64,000 bases of DNA. Origin: Pseudomonadota bacterium (lineage in GTDB: Bacteria; Pseudomonadota; Gammaproteobacteria; Xanthomonadales; Xanthomonadaceae). This document shows, one piece after another, positions 1 to 9,040 of the stretch; within the stretch, counting starts at the first letter, position 1; each line of letters begins with the position of its first letter. The DNA is taken from positions 62,001-126,000 of the forward strand of contig JAFEBV010000041.1 in the NCBI GenBank assembly GCA_018242485.1, given 5' to 3'. Position numbers and translations under genes: made by a program. The notes below the pieces were generated by a model that was not told the DNA's origin, made no database searches, and saw nothing but the letters and a program-made list of their open reading frames with translations.

Positions 1-1
1 C

Positions 2-385
2 GCGCACCTGTCGCCGCTGGCGGTGGGCCTGGGCATCTACCTGCCGACCCAGAGCACGCTGATGGTGGTGGTCGGCGCGGTCGTGGGCTGGTGGTACGAC
101 CGCCGCGCGGATCGGGTGTCGAAGAATCCGGAAGGCACCAAGCAGCTCGGCGTGCTGCTCGCCTCGGGCATGATCGTCGGCGAAGGACTGGTCGGAATCA
201 TCGTCGCCGCCCTCGTGGCCTTCTCCGACAAGCTGGGTTTTGCCAACCACGACTTCCCGCTGAGCGTGGTCGGCGATGCCTTTGCCGCCGGCCCGGCGGT
301 GTGGATCGGCGGAGCCGCCTTCGTGGTGGTGATGGCGATCCTGTATGGCTGGCTGTCGCGGCTGGGCGAGGCGGGACGGGGCTGA
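2..385 (+). CDS. OPT-family oligopeptide transporter, C-terminal part (cut by left edge)
   Basis: The reading frame is open from base 2 and ends in TGA at 383-385, so only the last 127 residues are visible; the apparent GTG start at 23 is internal. The segment holds about three hydrophobic stretches: one around GVVVGAVVGWWYD-like residues, a long one around the GMIVGEGLVGIIVAALVAF region, and a final one (AVWIGGAAFVVVMAILYGWL). The 'LP-TQST' and 'MIVGEGLVGI' pattern fits the end of bacterial OPT (oligopeptide transporter) proteins, which are proton-coupled inner-membrane importers of peptides or metal chelates. The gene converges on argH with a 13-base gap. The substrate cannot be told from this fragment. 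Confidence 0.7.
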   Translation, partial: AHLSPLAVGLGIYLPTQSTLMVVVGAVVGWWYDRRADRVSKNPEGTKQLGVLLASGMIVGEGLVGIIVAALVAFSDKLGFANHDFPLSVVGDAFAAGPAVWIGGAAFVVVMAILYGWLSRLGEAGRG

Positions 386-398
386 ACGCATCCGCGCT

Positions 399-1697
399 TC
401 AGTAGTTGGTAGCCAGCGCTTCCAGCCGCGAGCGCAACACGTCCAGCCGCAAGTCACCAGCGCCCCCCGGTGAAACACGCGCGACGAGGCTGGCCTCGGG
501 ATCTGCTCCGGCTGCGGGCAATGGATCGGCGGCGGCGATGCGATAAGCGTCGCGAAACGGTGTCCCCGCACGCGCGAGCTCGATCGCGTGGTCGGTGGCG
601 TACATCGACGGCTCGATCGCAGCGCGCATGCGCTCGGCGTTCCAGCGCAGCGTCGAAAGCAAGTCGGGCAACAAGGCCAGCGCGGCAAGACCATGCGAGA
701 ATCCGTGGAACAGCCCGCCCTTGGAAAACTGCAAATCGCGTTGATAGCCACTGGGCAATGACAGCAACGATTCGATCTCCACCCGCGCGGCGGCGACCGG
801 CGCGTAGCTGGCGCGCAGCAGTTCGATCGCGTCGGGATTGCGCTTGTTGGGCATGATCGACGAGCCGGTGGTGTATTCGGCCGGCAGCGCGACGAAGCCG
901 AACTCGGTGGTGGTGAACAACGACATATCCCATGCGAGACGGCGCACATCGAGCAGGGCTGCACCGAGTGCATCGAGTGCGCCGATCTCGAACTTGCCGC
1001 GCGAGATCTGCGCACATACGGGGCTCACCTGCATGCGCGCAAAGCCCAGCGCCTGCGTGGTGTGGTCGCGATCCAGCGGCAGATTGACGCCGTAGCCGGC
1101 GGCGGTGCCGAGCGGATTGGCGTCGATCCAGTCGTGCGCTTGCCGCGCGCGCAAGGCATCGTCGATGAAGCTTTCCGCGAAGCCGGCGAACCACATCGCG
1201 GTCGAGGACACCACCGCGCGTTGCAGGTGGGTGTAGCCGGGCATCGGCAAGGCTTCGTTCGCGGCGCGCTCGAGACACGCCTGCGCCGAGCGCGCGCACA
1301 GGGTTTGCAGTTCGCGCAGGCGTTCCTTCAACCACAGCCGCGTGGCGACGAGGATCTGGTCGTTGCGACTGCGCCCGGCATGCACTTTGCGGCCCACCTC
1401 GCCAAGACGCTCGGACAGGCGCGCCTCGATCGCCGAATGGCCATCCTCGAAGCGCGCATCCAGCACGAACGATCCTGCGGCGAAATCATCCGCCAACTGC
1501 CGCAGTTCGCACACCAGCGCGGAAGCCTCGTCAGCGGTCAGCAAACCGATGCGTTGCAAGCCTTCCACATGCGCGATGCTGGCGCGGATGTCGCAGGCGA
1601 AGAACTCGCGGTCGAGCACGACATCGTCGCCGGCGAGGAAGCGCATGATGCTCGCGTCGGTACGCGTACCGGGTTTTTGCCAGAGGTAGTCGGTCAT
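399..1697 (-). CDS. argH: Argininosuccinate lyase
   Basis: This 432-residue protein cleaves argininosuccinate to arginine and fumarate, the last step of arginine synthesis, in the cytosol. The fumarase/ASL superfamily signature [12 protein letters not shown] lies at about residues 278-289, and the HAGRSRNDQ and GYTHLQRA blocks typical of ASL are present. I start at ATG 1697 ([10 protein letters not shown]), where homology to ASL begins. The frame is open back to 1889, but that part runs through palindromic repeats and looks non-coding. It is the last gene of the arg operon, about 200 bases after argC, with a repeat pair between them. Length is near the family norm of 430-460. Confidence 0.95.
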   Translation of the reverse strand: MTDYLWQKPGTRTDASIMRFLAGDDVVLDREFFACDIRASIAHVEGLQRIGLLTADEASALVCELRQLADDFAAGSFVLDARFEDGHSAIEARLSERLGEVGRKVHAGRSRNDQILVATRLWLKERLRELQTLCARSAQACLERAANEALPMPGYTHLQRAVVSSTAMWFAGFAESFIDDALRARQAHDWIDANPLGTAAGYGVNLPLDRDHTTQALGFARMQVSPVCAQISRGKFEIGALDALGAALLDVRRLAWDMSLFTTTEFGFVALPAEYTTGSSIMPNKRNPDAIELLRASYAPVAAARVEIESLLSLPSGYQRDLQFSKGGLFHGFSHGLAALALLPDLLSTLRWNAERMRAAIEPSMYATDHAIELARAGTPFRDAYRIAAADPLPAAGADPEASLVARVSPGGAGDLRLDVLRSRLEALATNY

Positions 1698-1813
1698 GTA
1701 ATGCCCGGTGGACGATGAAAGGAAGCCTGCAACTCGAGCCCAATATTCGCAACTCAGTTCTCTGCCAACGTGCATAAGATCGAGCGCATCCATGCTGCAT
1801 AGCTGAACGAATT

Positions 1814-1925
1814 TTTCCCTTCTCCCTTTGGGAGAAGGTGCCCGGAGGGCGGATGAGGGAAAGCACTTCGAATAGGACGAACTAGCCAACCCTCACCCCT
1901 ACCCCTCTTCCAGAGGGAGAGGGAA
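1814..1925. repeat. Two palindromic intergenic repeats between argC and argH
   Basis: A dyad built on CTTCTCCC-TTT-GGGAGAAG followed by GGCGGATGAGGG (about 1819-1862) and a second one, CCCTCACCCCTACCCC plus an imperfect CTCTTCC-AGAGGGAGAG hairpin (about 1888-1925). Related copies recur at many sites in the window. The second copy overlaps the end of argC. Confidence 0.8.
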
Positions 1926-2870
1926 AGAACCGGGAATCCCGGCGAACTCGTCGAAGCCGAACGCGAGGTTGAGGTTCTGCAACGCCTGCGTCGCCGCACC
2001 CTTGAGCAGATTGTCCTCGGTGGCGACGACGACGAGGCGGCGGCCATCGGCAGACAGGGTGAAACCGCCGATCTCGACGTGGTGCGCGCCGGCGATGTGG
2101 CTGACCCACGGCGCTTCGTCGAGCACGCGAAGAAGAGGCTCGTCGGCGTAGCGTCCGCGATAGATCGCACGCACCTCATCCAATGAAAACGGCCGCGACA
2201 GGTGCAGGTTAGCGGTGATCGTCAGTCCACGAAAATGCGGGGCGACGTGCGGCATGAACTCGACCGGATGCTGCAAGCGCGCCGATACCTCGCGCTCGTG
2301 GACGTGGCCGGTCAGCGCATAGGGCATCAGGTTGTCGCGCAGCTTGTCCGGATCGTTCTTGTCCGACGGCGTGGTGCCCGCACCGCTGTAACCGGAAACC
2401 CCGAAGCACTGCACCGGGCCGGCCAGCGCATCACGCATCGGTGCGATGGCGAGCTGCATCGCTGTGGCATAACAGCCGGGGTTGGCGATGCGTCGCCGCC
2501 CAACCGCCTGTGCGCGCGTCAGTTCCGGCAGGCCGTAATGCCACGCAGCATCGAAGCGATGGTCGGCGGACAGATCCACGATCACTGGATCCATTCCGGC
2601 ATCGTCGAACGCGGCCACGCAGGCAGCGGCCTTGCCGTTGGGCAGCGCCAGCACCACCGCATCGGCGTGCAGGCTCGGCAAGTCTTCATGCGAGGGCGAT
2701 GAAAAACGCACATCGCCGCGATACTCGGGCACATGCGTGGAGACTCTCTGTCCGGCCAGTTCGCGCGAGGACACGAATCCGATCTCGAACTGCGGATGTG
2801 CGGCAAGCAAGCGAATCAGCTCCGCGCCGGTGTGGCCGCGGCCGCCGACGATGCCGACATGGGCGCTCAT
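1899..2870 (-). CDS. argC: N-acetyl-gamma-glutamyl-phosphate reductase
   Basis: The 323-residue protein reduces N-acetylglutamyl phosphate to the semialdehyde with NADPH. It has an N-terminal Rossmann motif ([17 protein letters not shown]), the catalytic cysteine in NPGCYAT at about residue 133, and the [17 protein letters not shown] block. The ATG at 2870 overlaps the TGA of the GNAT gene by 4 bases, which fixes the start and implies translational coupling. The last residues (SFPLPLEEG) and the TAG stop are encoded by a palindromic repeat rather than by family sequence, so the natural C-terminus seems to have been replaced by read-through into the repeat. Confidence 0.95.
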   Translation of the reverse strand: MSAHVGIVGGRGHTGAELIRLLAAHPQFEIGFVSSRELAGQRVSTHVPEYRGDVRFSSPSHEDLPSLHADAVVLALPNGKAAACVAAFDDAGMDPVIVDLSADHRFDAAWHYGLPELTRAQAVGRRRIANPGCYATAMQLAIAPMRDALAGPVQCFGVSGYSGAGTTPSDKNDPDKLRDNLMPYALTGHVHEREVSARLQHPVEFMPHVAPHFRGLTITANLHLSRPFSLDEVRAIYRGRYADEPLLRVLDEAPWVSHIAGAHHVEIGGFTLSADGRRLVVVATEDNLLKGAATQALQNLNLAFGFDEFAGIPGSFPLPLEEG

Positions 2871-3478
2871 GGCGATTCCGCGCCGCGATCGAGCAGGAAA
2901 CGCAGATGCGCACGCACGCCCGGCCATTCGCTGGCGAGGATCGAGAACACCACGGTGTCGCGGTAGCTGCCGTCGGGCATGATCTGGTGCGCGCGCAACA
3001 CGCCGTCCTGTTTCGCACCCAGCCGCGCGATCGCCGCACGCGAACGCTGGTTGAACCAGTTCGTGCGGAACTCCACCGCGATGCAATCCAGCGTCTCGAA
3101 GGCGTGTCGCAGCAACAACCATTTGGCTTCGGTGTTCAGGCCGGTGCGCTGCACGCGCGCGGCGTACCAGGTGTAGCCGATCTCCAATCGACGATTGCGC
3201 GCATCGACGTGGCAATAGCGCGTGCTGCCGACGATGGCGGCGTTCGCATCGCGCACGACGAATGGCAACGACAGCCCGGCATCGGCATCGCGCAGCGCCT
3301 GTTGCACATACGCATCGGCCGATTCCGGCGACGGCGCCGATGTGTACCAGAGCTTCCACAGCTCGCCATCGCGCGCGGCCTCGCCGAGCGCGGCGGCGTG
3401 TTCGCGCGCCAGCGGTTCCAGTCGCACATTACGGCCTGCGAGCGTCAGCGGCTGCAGCCAGTTCGTGTTCGTATCCAT
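2867..3478 (-). CDS. GNAT-family N-acetyltransferase inside the arg operon
   Basis: A 203-residue RimJ/RimL-like acetyltransferase. The visible family features are the N-terminal RLEPL start of strand 1, the central [20 protein letters not shown] block (acetyl-CoA pyrophosphate-binding loop region), and the later [20 protein letters not shown] segment typical of RimJ-type enzymes. It starts 2 bases after the argB/A stop and overlaps argC by 4 bases, so it is certainly co-transcribed. The substrate is unknown. The operon already has an N-acetylglutamate synthase domain, so a direct role as NAGS is unlikely; protein N-terminal or amino-acid acetylation is possible. Similar genes sit at this place in xanthomonad arg clusters, as I recall. 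Confidence 0.85.
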   Translation of the reverse strand: MDTNTNWLQPLTLAGRNVRLEPLAREHAAALGEAARDGELWKLWYTSAPSPESADAYVQQALRDADAGLSLPFVVRDANAAIVGSTRYCHVDARNRRLEIGYTWYAARVQRTGLNTEAKWLLLRHAFETLDCIAVEFRTNWFNQRSRAAIARLGAKQDGVLRAHQIMPDGSYRDTVVFSILASEWPGVRAHLRFLLDRGAESP

Positions 3479-3480
3479 GC

Positions 3481-4803
3481 CTATCCCTTCAAGGTCGCCG
3501 GTCGCGCCCGGCAATGATCCACCGCCTGCGCGATCGCGTCGAACGAATCCAGCCCGTACCAGTACACGTTCCAACGCTCGCCCTTGATGCAGCCGTCGGC
3601 CTGCGACAGATAGAACTCGTTGACCGGATTGTCCGGGCGCGAGCGCCAGAACAACTTGGGCACCTGCGCGCGCATCACCTGCCACGCGGCGCGGCCCAAG
3701 CCCTCGCCCTGCGCGTCGCCGGCGACCGCGAACTTGTCCAGATGCGGCACCGCCTCGCCATCGTCGAAGGGCTCCCGCGTCAGCACCAGCGCAGCGCGGT
3801 AATGCTCGCTGACGAACACCTGCCACGGCTGCGTGCGCTCGAAGTAATCCGGTGCCAGCCGGCGACCGAAGCCGGATTCGATCAGGGTCTGCAAGCGCTC
3901 GCGGTCGAGCGCGTTCCAGCCGGCATGCGCGTCGATGCGTTCGCCGCGCCGCACCAGCGTGCCCGAACCGCGATGGGTGAACAGCTCCTTCGCCAGTTCG
4001 TCGGGGCGGGTGATCGACACCGACGAGGACGGCGGCAGTTGCATCAACAGGTCGTGGATCTGCTCGATCTTCACGCGCATGCCCGAATGCAGCCACGGCG
4101 CGCGCAGCAGCCGTTCGTACTCGGTGCTCAGGTTGATCGAATCGATCAGCCGGCCATCGCCATCGAGCAGGCCGCCGCTGCCGGTGAGGAAGACGATCTT
4201 GTAGGGTTGCAGGCGCTGGATCAGCTCGTTCGCCGCCCAGTCGGCGTTGATGTTGAGGATCTGCCCGCCGGCGGTTTCGCCCAGCGAGGCGATCACCGGA
4301 ATCGAGCCCACGTCGATGGCGGCGTGGATCGCCGGCGTGTGCACCTGCGCGACCTTGCCGACCAGACCGTACTTGTCCTGATCCAGATAGTCGGATTCGA
4401 ACACCCCCGACTGGATCGAGGTCGCGCGCACGCCGGCCGCCTGCAGGGCCTCGACCAGTCGCAGGTTTTCCTGCGCGAACACGCGGCGCACGACCGCCAG
4501 CGTCGCCGGCGTGGTCACGCGCAGGCCATCGACGGTGCGCATGACGATGCCGGCGGCGAGACATTGTTCGTCGAGCTGCGGGCCGGCGCCGTGCAGCAGG
4601 ATCGGCGTCAATCCAACCTGTTGCAGGAAGGCCAGCGAGGACACCAGCGCGTCGAGGTCGTCGCGCAGCACCGCGCCGCCGACCTTGACCACGGCGAAGC
4701 GCGCGGCCTCCATGCGCGCGAAGCGCTTGAGGTAGAGCTGGATCTCCTTCGCGCTGGCCATGTTGGACAGCAGGCGGACGATGGTGGTGCGCATCTGGTG
4801 CAT
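3481..4803 (-). CDS. argB: Bifunctional N-acetylglutamate kinase / N-acetylglutamate synthase
   Basis: The 440-residue protein joins an amino-acid kinase domain (about residues 25-290) to a C-terminal GNAT NAGS domain (about 295-440). Kinase marks are [17 protein letters not shown] and the LTGSGGLLD and [11 protein letters not shown] blocks; the synthase marks are [18 protein letters not shown] and [13 protein letters not shown]. This vertebrate-like fusion is known from Xanthomonas and performs the first two steps of arginine synthesis, usually under arginine feedback. I start at ATG 4803 (MHQMRTT). The frame is open to TTG 4893, which has an AGGAAG-like site 9 bases upstream at the end of argE', so a proline-rich 30-residue extension is possible. 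Confidence 0.93.
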   Translation of the reverse strand: MHQMRTTIVRLLSNMASAKEIQLYLKRFARMEAARFAVVKVGGAVLRDDLDALVSSLAFLQQVGLTPILLHGAGPQLDEQCLAAGIVMRTVDGLRVTTPATLAVVRRVFAQENLRLVEALQAAGVRATSIQSGVFESDYLDQDKYGLVGKVAQVHTPAIHAAIDVGSIPVIASLGETAGGQILNINADWAANELIQRLQPYKIVFLTGSGGLLDGDGRLIDSINLSTEYERLLRAPWLHSGMRVKIEQIHDLLMQLPPSSSVSITRPDELAKELFTHRGSGTLVRRGERIDAHAGWNALDRERLQTLIESGFGRRLAPDYFERTQPWQVFVSEHYRAALVLTREPFDDGEAVPHLDKFAVAGDAQGEGLGRAAWQVMRAQVPKLFWRSRPDNPVNEFYLSQADGCIKGERWNVYWYGLDSFDAIAQAVDHCRARPATLKG

Positions 4804-4896
4804 GCTCAGGCGCGGCTCAGTACAGGCATACCGGAAGCGACCTCCGGGTGTCGCGTTCGGCGATGGCGATGGCATCGGCAAAGGCAAAGGCAAGGT

Positions 4897-5985
4897 TCAT
4901 GCTTCCTCCAGCAGGCGGCGATAGGTGGTGGCGGCGGTGTGCAAATCATCCAACGCGACCCATTCATCGACGGTATGCGCCTGTGCGATGTCGCCGGGGC
5001 CGTAGACGAACGTGTTCAGTCCCGCCTGCGAGAGCAGCGAGGCTTCGGTCCAGAAATCCACCGCCGCACCGACCGGCAATTGCAATGCATCGGCCCATGC
5101 CAGCGCCTGCGCGTGGCGTGCATGCGACTGTGCCGGATCGCCGGCCGGCAGCGATGGGCCGCGGAATGTCTCTGCGTACTGCGCGAGCACATCGGTATCC
5201 GCGCAGCCGCGAAACGCCGCGTGCAGGGCATCGACATCCTGCGATGGCAGAGGCCGGAAGCCAAAGCGCAGTTCGGCCGACGGCGCGATCACGTTGGCCT
5301 TGATGCCGCCCTCGATGCGGCCGATGTTGAAGCGCAGGCCGGATAACCCGCCGAACTCGCTCGACGACTGCGCGGCGACGAAATCCAGCGCGCGCGATCC
5401 CCAGCGCACCGCGCGATGCAGCGCGCTGGCATCCAGCGCATCCGCTCCCGAAGCATGCCCGGCGCGGCCCTTGAAACGCATCTGCACCGAACTGATGCCA
5501 CGATGGGCAAGCACCGCTTCGCAGCAAGTCGGTTCGGCGACAATGGCTTGTTCGAAGCCGTGCTCGCGGGCGAGGAAGGCGGCGATGCAGCGCGGATCGT
5601 TGGCCTCCTCGTCGCTGCTGAACAGCAAGGCTGCATCGCCCGAAGTTTCCCGTACGGCAGCGAGCAGGCAGGCCGCCGCGCCCTTGATGTCGCAGGCACC
5701 CAATCCAATCGCGTGCCCTTCGGCCACTCGCAGCGCGAACGGATCGGCGCTCCAGCCCGGCGCCGCGGGCACGGTGTCCACATGCACGTTGAACAGCCGC
5801 TTCGGGTTTCCACGCACGGCCAGCAACGACACCGCACCGGCGCCGTGGTCGGTCAACTCGAACGCGAAACCCGACAACTGCGCGCGCAGGTAGTCGAAGA
5901 TGCCCTCCGCCGTGATCGCACGCGGCGGATTGCGCGTGTCGAAGGCGACGAGGCGTTCGAGGTGGGTGAGGAGGGTGGGGAGCAT
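4897..5985 (-). CDS. argE: N-acetyl-L-citrulline (acetylornithine-type) deacetylase
   Basis: A 362-residue M20-family metallohydrolase. Metal-binding blocks are visible: NVHVDTVPA (His and Asp), GACDIKGAAA, FSSDEEAND (catalytic and metal Glu), and AGHASG in the dimerisation lid. In organisms with N-acetylornithine carbamoyltransferase, as here, this enzyme deacetylates N-acetylcitrulline to citrulline, so I read it as ArgE'. The ATG at 5985 (MLPTLLTHLERLVAFDTRNP) matches where M20 homology begins. The frame stays open to 6165 through heptad and palindromic repeats, and there is no clear ribosome site, so the exact start is less sure than the identity. Confidence 0.92.
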   Translation of the reverse strand: MLPTLLTHLERLVAFDTRNPPRAITAEGIFDYLRAQLSGFAFELTDHGAGAVSLLAVRGNPKRLFNVHVDTVPAAPGWSADPFALRVAEGHAIGLGACDIKGAAACLLAAVRETSGDAALLFSSDEEANDPRCIAAFLAREHGFEQAIVAEPTCCEAVLAHRGISSVQMRFKGRAGHASGADALDASALHRAVRWGSRALDFVAAQSSSEFGGLSGLRFNIGRIEGGIKANVIAPSAELRFGFRPLPSQDVDALHAAFRGCADTDVLAQYAETFRGPSLPAGDPAQSHARHAQALAWADALQLPVGAAVDFWTEASLLSQAGLNTFVYGPGDIAQAHTVDEWVALDDLHTAATTYRRLLEEA

Positions 5986-5993
5986 GGGGGTGA

Positions 5994-6029
5994 GGATGGG
6001 ATTGGGGATTGGGGATTGGGGATTGGGGT
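5994..6029. repeat. Heptanucleotide tandem array (GATTGGG x4)
   Basis: Four to five 7-base units of GATTGGG lie immediately upstream of the argE' start. The argE'-argG interval (5986-6441, 456 bases) holds no gene: it consists of this array, a palindromic repeat pair, a third palindrome and another heptad array. Confidence 0.85.
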
Positions 6030-6059
6030 CTGCGGTCCGGGGGCTCAATGCTCTCTGCT

Positions 6060-6180
6060 TAAGCCCCTCTCCCTCCGGGAGAGGGGTAGGGGTGAGGGGC
6101 ATTCGGAACGTGGAAATCGAGATCTGATCGCCCCTCATCCGGCGCTTCGCGCCACCTTCTCCCAAAGGGAGAAGGGCAAG
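6060..6180. repeat. Palindromic repeat pair between argG and argE'
   Basis: CCCCTCTCCC-TCC-GGGAGAGGGG followed by TAGGGGTGAGGGGC (6064-6101), then CCCCTCATCCGGCGCTTCGCGCC and CTTCTCCCAAAGGGAGAAG (6131-6177). The two halves are in opposite orientation, as in paired REP-type elements. A further CTTCCCCCGCTTGCGGGGGAGG hairpin lies at about 6350-6372. Confidence 0.85.
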
Positions 6181-6423
6181 CCGATGGCAGCCGGCATTGG
6201 TTCAATTTTTTCTGTTCATGACGACCAAGTTGAGAACCTTTGTCTGGAGTCTGGGATATGGGTTTTGTGGAAAAGGGAACTGGAAACGAGTGTTGGTAAC
6301 GGCAATTCTGCTGCCGCACCTTCCGCCCGGATGGCGCTTTGCTCCCCTTCCCCCGCTTGCGGGGGAGGGAGCTGTTCGTCAGCCCCGGATATTCCGAGTT
6401 TTCTGGCATGCGACTGTTGCCTT

Positions 6424-6501
6424 CCGACTACTGACTACCGACTATCTTTCTGTCCTCTGTCCTCTGTCCTCTGTCCTCTGTCCTCTGTCCTCTGTCCTCT
6501 G
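6424..6501. repeat. Heptad arrays overlapping the 3' end of argG
   Basis: Three variable units of CCGACTA (6424-6444) followed by 7.3 exact units of TGTCCTC (6451-6501). On the argG strand the second array reads GAGGACA and is translated in frame as the seven-residue period QRTEDRG; the first contains the argG stop codon. Confidence 0.9.
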
Positions 6502-7731
6502 ATTCACCTCCGCCCACAGGGTCGAACTCATCCCGTACAGGCGGATGAAACCTTCGGCTTCGGCCACGCCCCAGTCGGCGGACTGCGCATAGGTCGCGCC
6601 TTGGGCATGCAGGGTGTGCGGGGATTCGACCGCGATGGCTTGCACGCTGCCGCCCTGCGTCTCCAGCGTCACCGTGCCATTGACGCATCTCTGGCTGGAG
6701 CGCAGGAAGGCTTCCAGATCGGCCTTGAGGGGATCGTGGAAGAAACCCTCATACACCAGCTCCACCCATTGTTTCGCCAGCACCGGCTTGGCGCGGTTCT
6801 GCGCCTTGCTCAGCACTGCTTCCTCCAGCGCGCGATGGGCAGCGAGCAGCGCGCACAGACCGGGCGCTTCGTACACGATGCGGCCCTTCAGCCCGATGGT
6901 GGTGTCGCCGGTATAAACACCGCGACCGACGCCGTAGCGCGCGAACAACGCGTTGAGTTTCGCAAGCAAGAGATGGCCTTCGATGCGCTGTCCATCCAGC
7001 GCCACCGCCTCGCCGTGGCCGAACTCGATGCGCACGCGCAGCGGCTCGTCCGGCCAGTCGGCGCGCGGTACGCACCAGCCGCGCGCGCCCTCGCCCGGCG
7101 CCTGCCAGCGGTCGATCTCACCGCCGGACATGGTCACCCCCAGAAGGTTCTCGTTGATCGTGTAGGCCTGCTGCTTGCTGCGCACCGCGAATCCGCGTTC
7201 GGCCAGATACGCCTGCTCGTAGGTGCGCGTGTGCGTGTGCTCTTTCTGGATCTCGCGGATCGGCGCAACGATGGTGTAATCGCCCAGCGCCTTCACAGTG
7301 AGATCGAAGCGCACCTGATCGTTGCCCATGCCGGTGCAGCCGTGGGCAATGGCACGCGTGCCCAGCTCGTCGCAGCGACGCAGCGCGGCGGCGACGATCA
7401 GGTAGCGATCGGACACCAGCAGCGGGTACTGCCCCTGATAACCTTCACCGGCCATCACGAAGGGCACCACGAAATCCCGCCACAGCGCGGGGCCGCCATC
7501 GACGGTGACGTGCGATGCAGCGCCCAGTTCGCGCGCCCGCGATTCGATCCATGCACGTTCGTCGGCGTCCACTCCGCCGGTGTCGGCGAACACCGTGTGC
7601 ACGCGCCAGCCGCGCTCGATCAGCCACGGGATGCAGAAGCTGGTGTCCAGCCCGCCGGAGAAGGCGAGGGTGATGTCCGAGGAGCCGTGTATCGTGAATG
7701 GTGAATCGTGAATAGTTGAAGCCGGCATCAT
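6442..7731 (-). CDS. argG: Argininosuccinate synthase with repeat-encoded ends
   Basis: A 429-residue enzyme joining citrulline and aspartate with ATP. The PP-loop FSGGLDTS is at about residues 24-31, and [26 protein letters not shown] and [10 protein letters not shown] are ASS blocks. The ATG pair at 7731/7728 is preceded by AGGAAA at a good distance, and no other start lies before the PP-loop. The first about 18 residues, with [13 protein letters not shown], are therefore translated from a heptad array (ATCGTGA units). The C-terminus (QRTEDRG repeated) is translated from a different heptad array. The core is intact, so the enzyme is probably functional with disposable tails. It lies 137 bases after argF'. 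Confidence 0.93.
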   Translation of the reverse strand: MMPASTIHDSPFTIHGSSDITLAFSGGLDTSFCIPWLIERGWRVHTVFADTGGVDADERAWIESRARELGAASHVTVDGGPALWRDFVVPFVMAGEGYQGQYPLLVSDRYLIVAAALRRCDELGTRAIAHGCTGMGNDQVRFDLTVKALGDYTIVAPIREIQKEHTHTRTYEQAYLAERGFAVRSKQQAYTINENLLGVTMSGGEIDRWQAPGEGARGWCVPRADWPDEPLRVRIEFGHGEAVALDGQRIEGHLLLAKLNALFARYGVGRGVYTGDTTIGLKGRIVYEAPGLCALLAAHRALEEAVLSKAQNRAKPVLAKQWVELVYEGFFHDPLKADLEAFLRSSQRCVNGTVTLETQGGSVQAIAVESPHTLHAQGATYAQSADWGVAEAEGFIRLYGMSSTLWAEVNQRTEDRGQRTEDRGQRTER

Positions 7732-7873
7732 GGGAATTTCCTGTCGAAGATCAAACGAAAGAGCAAACGATTGTCTGCAATGGTTTTGCTTTCACGATTC
7801 ACGATTCACGATTCACGATTCACGATTCACGATTCACGATTCACGATTCACCATTCACGATTCACGATTCACG
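7691..7873. repeat. TCACGAT heptad array with a 23-base inverted copy around the argG start
   Basis: About 11.7 units of TCACGAT run from 7791 to 7873, one of them a TCACCAT variant. Inside argG, 7691-7713 carries the same heptads in the opposite orientation with the same variant in register, so 7691-7713 and 7839-7861 are perfect 23-base inverted repeats. The loop (7714-7838) contains the argG ribosome site and start codon. The argF' stop codon lies in the first unit. Confidence 0.9.
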
Positions 7874-8921
7874 GTCGCGCAGCGACCAACGCCGCCATCA
7901 CCGCCTTCTGCACATGCAGGCGGTTCTCGGCTTCCTCGATGGCGATGCAGGCTGGCGAGTCCATCACCGCGTCGGTGGCCTTGACGTTGCGGCGCAGCGG
8001 CAGGCAGTGGCTGAACACGGCGGAATTGGTCAACGCCATCTTCTGCTCATCGACGATGAAATGACGGTGGGCATCGCGGATGGGTTGCTCCTGCTCCCAG
8101 CGGCCGAAGTACGGGAGCGCGCCCCAGCTCTTGGCGTACACGATGTCTGCGCCGGCGTAGGCCGCCTGCGGGTCGTGGCTGATCGAAAGCGAGCCACCGT
8201 GCGCGGCGACGTTGTCGCGCGCGCGCTGCATGTAGCGTTCATCGAGCAGGTACTCAGGCGTGGGACACAGCAAGGTCACGTCCATGCCGTAGCGGGTGGC
8301 GATGGTCAGCGCGGAGTTGGCAACGGCGGTGTTCAGCGGCTTGGGGTGATACGTCCAGGTCAAGACGTATTTCTTTCCGCGCAGGATTTCACCCGGATTC
8401 GCCGCCGCACCGCCGAAGTGCTCGCCCAGTGCGAGGATGTGCGCCAATTCCTGGCAGGGATGAACGATGGTTTCCAGATTGATGACCGGCACCGTGGCGA
8501 ACTTCGCGAAGCCGCGCAGCACGGCATCTTGCCGATCCACCGACCAGTCCTGGAACTTCGGGAAGGCGCGCACGCCGATCAGATCGACGTAGCGCGAGAG
8601 CACGCGCGCGACCTCGGCGATGTGCTCCTCGGCCTGCCCGTCCATCACCGTGCCCAGATCGAATTCGATCGGCCACGCATCCTTTCCCGGCGCCAGCACC
8701 ACCGCGTGGCCGCCGAGCTGGAAGGCGCCGATCTCGAAACTGCTGCGCGTGCGCAGCGAGGGATTGAAGAACACCAGCGCGATGGTTTTCCCGCGCAGCG
8801 CATCGCCCAACCGCTCGCGCTTGAACGCCGCCGCGCGCACGAGCAAGGCGTCCAGTGCCGGGCGGTTCCAGTCCTGGGTATCGAGGAAATCGCGGGGATG
8901 CTCGGGGAAAGTCATGGTCAT
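7869..8921 (-). CDS. argF': N-acetyl-L-ornithine carbamoyltransferase
   Basis: The 350-residue protein carbamoylates N-acetylornithine to N-acetylcitrulline. The carbamoyl-phosphate site SLRTRSSFE lies near residue 55, with HPCQELAHI and a C-terminal HCLPLRRNVKATD. The RNVKATD form with lysine, in place of the usual ornithine carbamoyltransferase pattern, is the AOTCase type described from Xanthomonas campestris. Three closely spaced starts exist; ATG 8921 (MTMTF) and 8915 differ by two residues. It is the first structural gene of the arg operon, 63 bases after a terminator-like hairpin that follows a small upstream ORF. Its TGA stop lies in the heptad array. Confidence 0.93.
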   Translation of the reverse strand: MTMTFPEHPRDFLDTQDWNRPALDALLVRAAAFKRERLGDALRGKTIALVFFNPSLRTRSSFEIGAFQLGGHAVVLAPGKDAWPIEFDLGTVMDGQAEEHIAEVARVLSRYVDLIGVRAFPKFQDWSVDRQDAVLRGFAKFATVPVINLETIVHPCQELAHILALGEHFGGAAANPGEILRGKKYVLTWTYHPKPLNTAVANSALTIATRYGMDVTLLCPTPEYLLDERYMQRARDNVAAHGGSLSISHDPQAAYAGADIVYAKSWGALPYFGRWEQEQPIRDAHRHFIVDEQKMALTNSAVFSHCLPLRRNVKATDAVMDSPACIAIEEAENRLHVQKAVMAALVAARP

Positions 8922-8983
8922 GGTGTGGCCGTGGCGGCAAGGCAGGCACGAGGGTAGTGGCGGAAAACACGCGACGCAGAAAC

Positions 8984-9009
8984 GAAAAACCCGGCGCGGG
9001 GCCGGGTTT
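8984..9009 (-). terminator. Terminator hairpin in the argF' leader (candidate attenuator)
   Basis: On the minus strand AAACCCGGC and GCCGGGTTT form a nine-pair stem with a short CCCGC-type loop, followed by TTTTTCG. It lies between the leader ORF (ending at 9041) and argF', so it would stop transcription before the arg genes. The 5' arm can alternatively pair with 9043-9050 (GGTCGGGT), as expected for an antiterminator. Confidence 0.7.
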
Positions 9010-9040
9010 CATCAGAACAACGAAAACGATCGTTGCGCCG

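Noticed and set aside
1698..1889. N-terminal extension of argH by 64 residues
   Set aside because: The frame is open, but it runs through a palindromic repeat and has no similarity to argininosuccinate lyases; ATG 1697 is the family start.
3262..5346. A 694-codon plus-strand frame opposite the arg genes
   Set aside because: Shadow of argB/A and argE'; low-complexity basic product, no motif.
7791..7873. Possible CRISPR array
   Set aside because: The units are seven bases with no spacers and no cas genes nearby; it is a simple tandem repeat.
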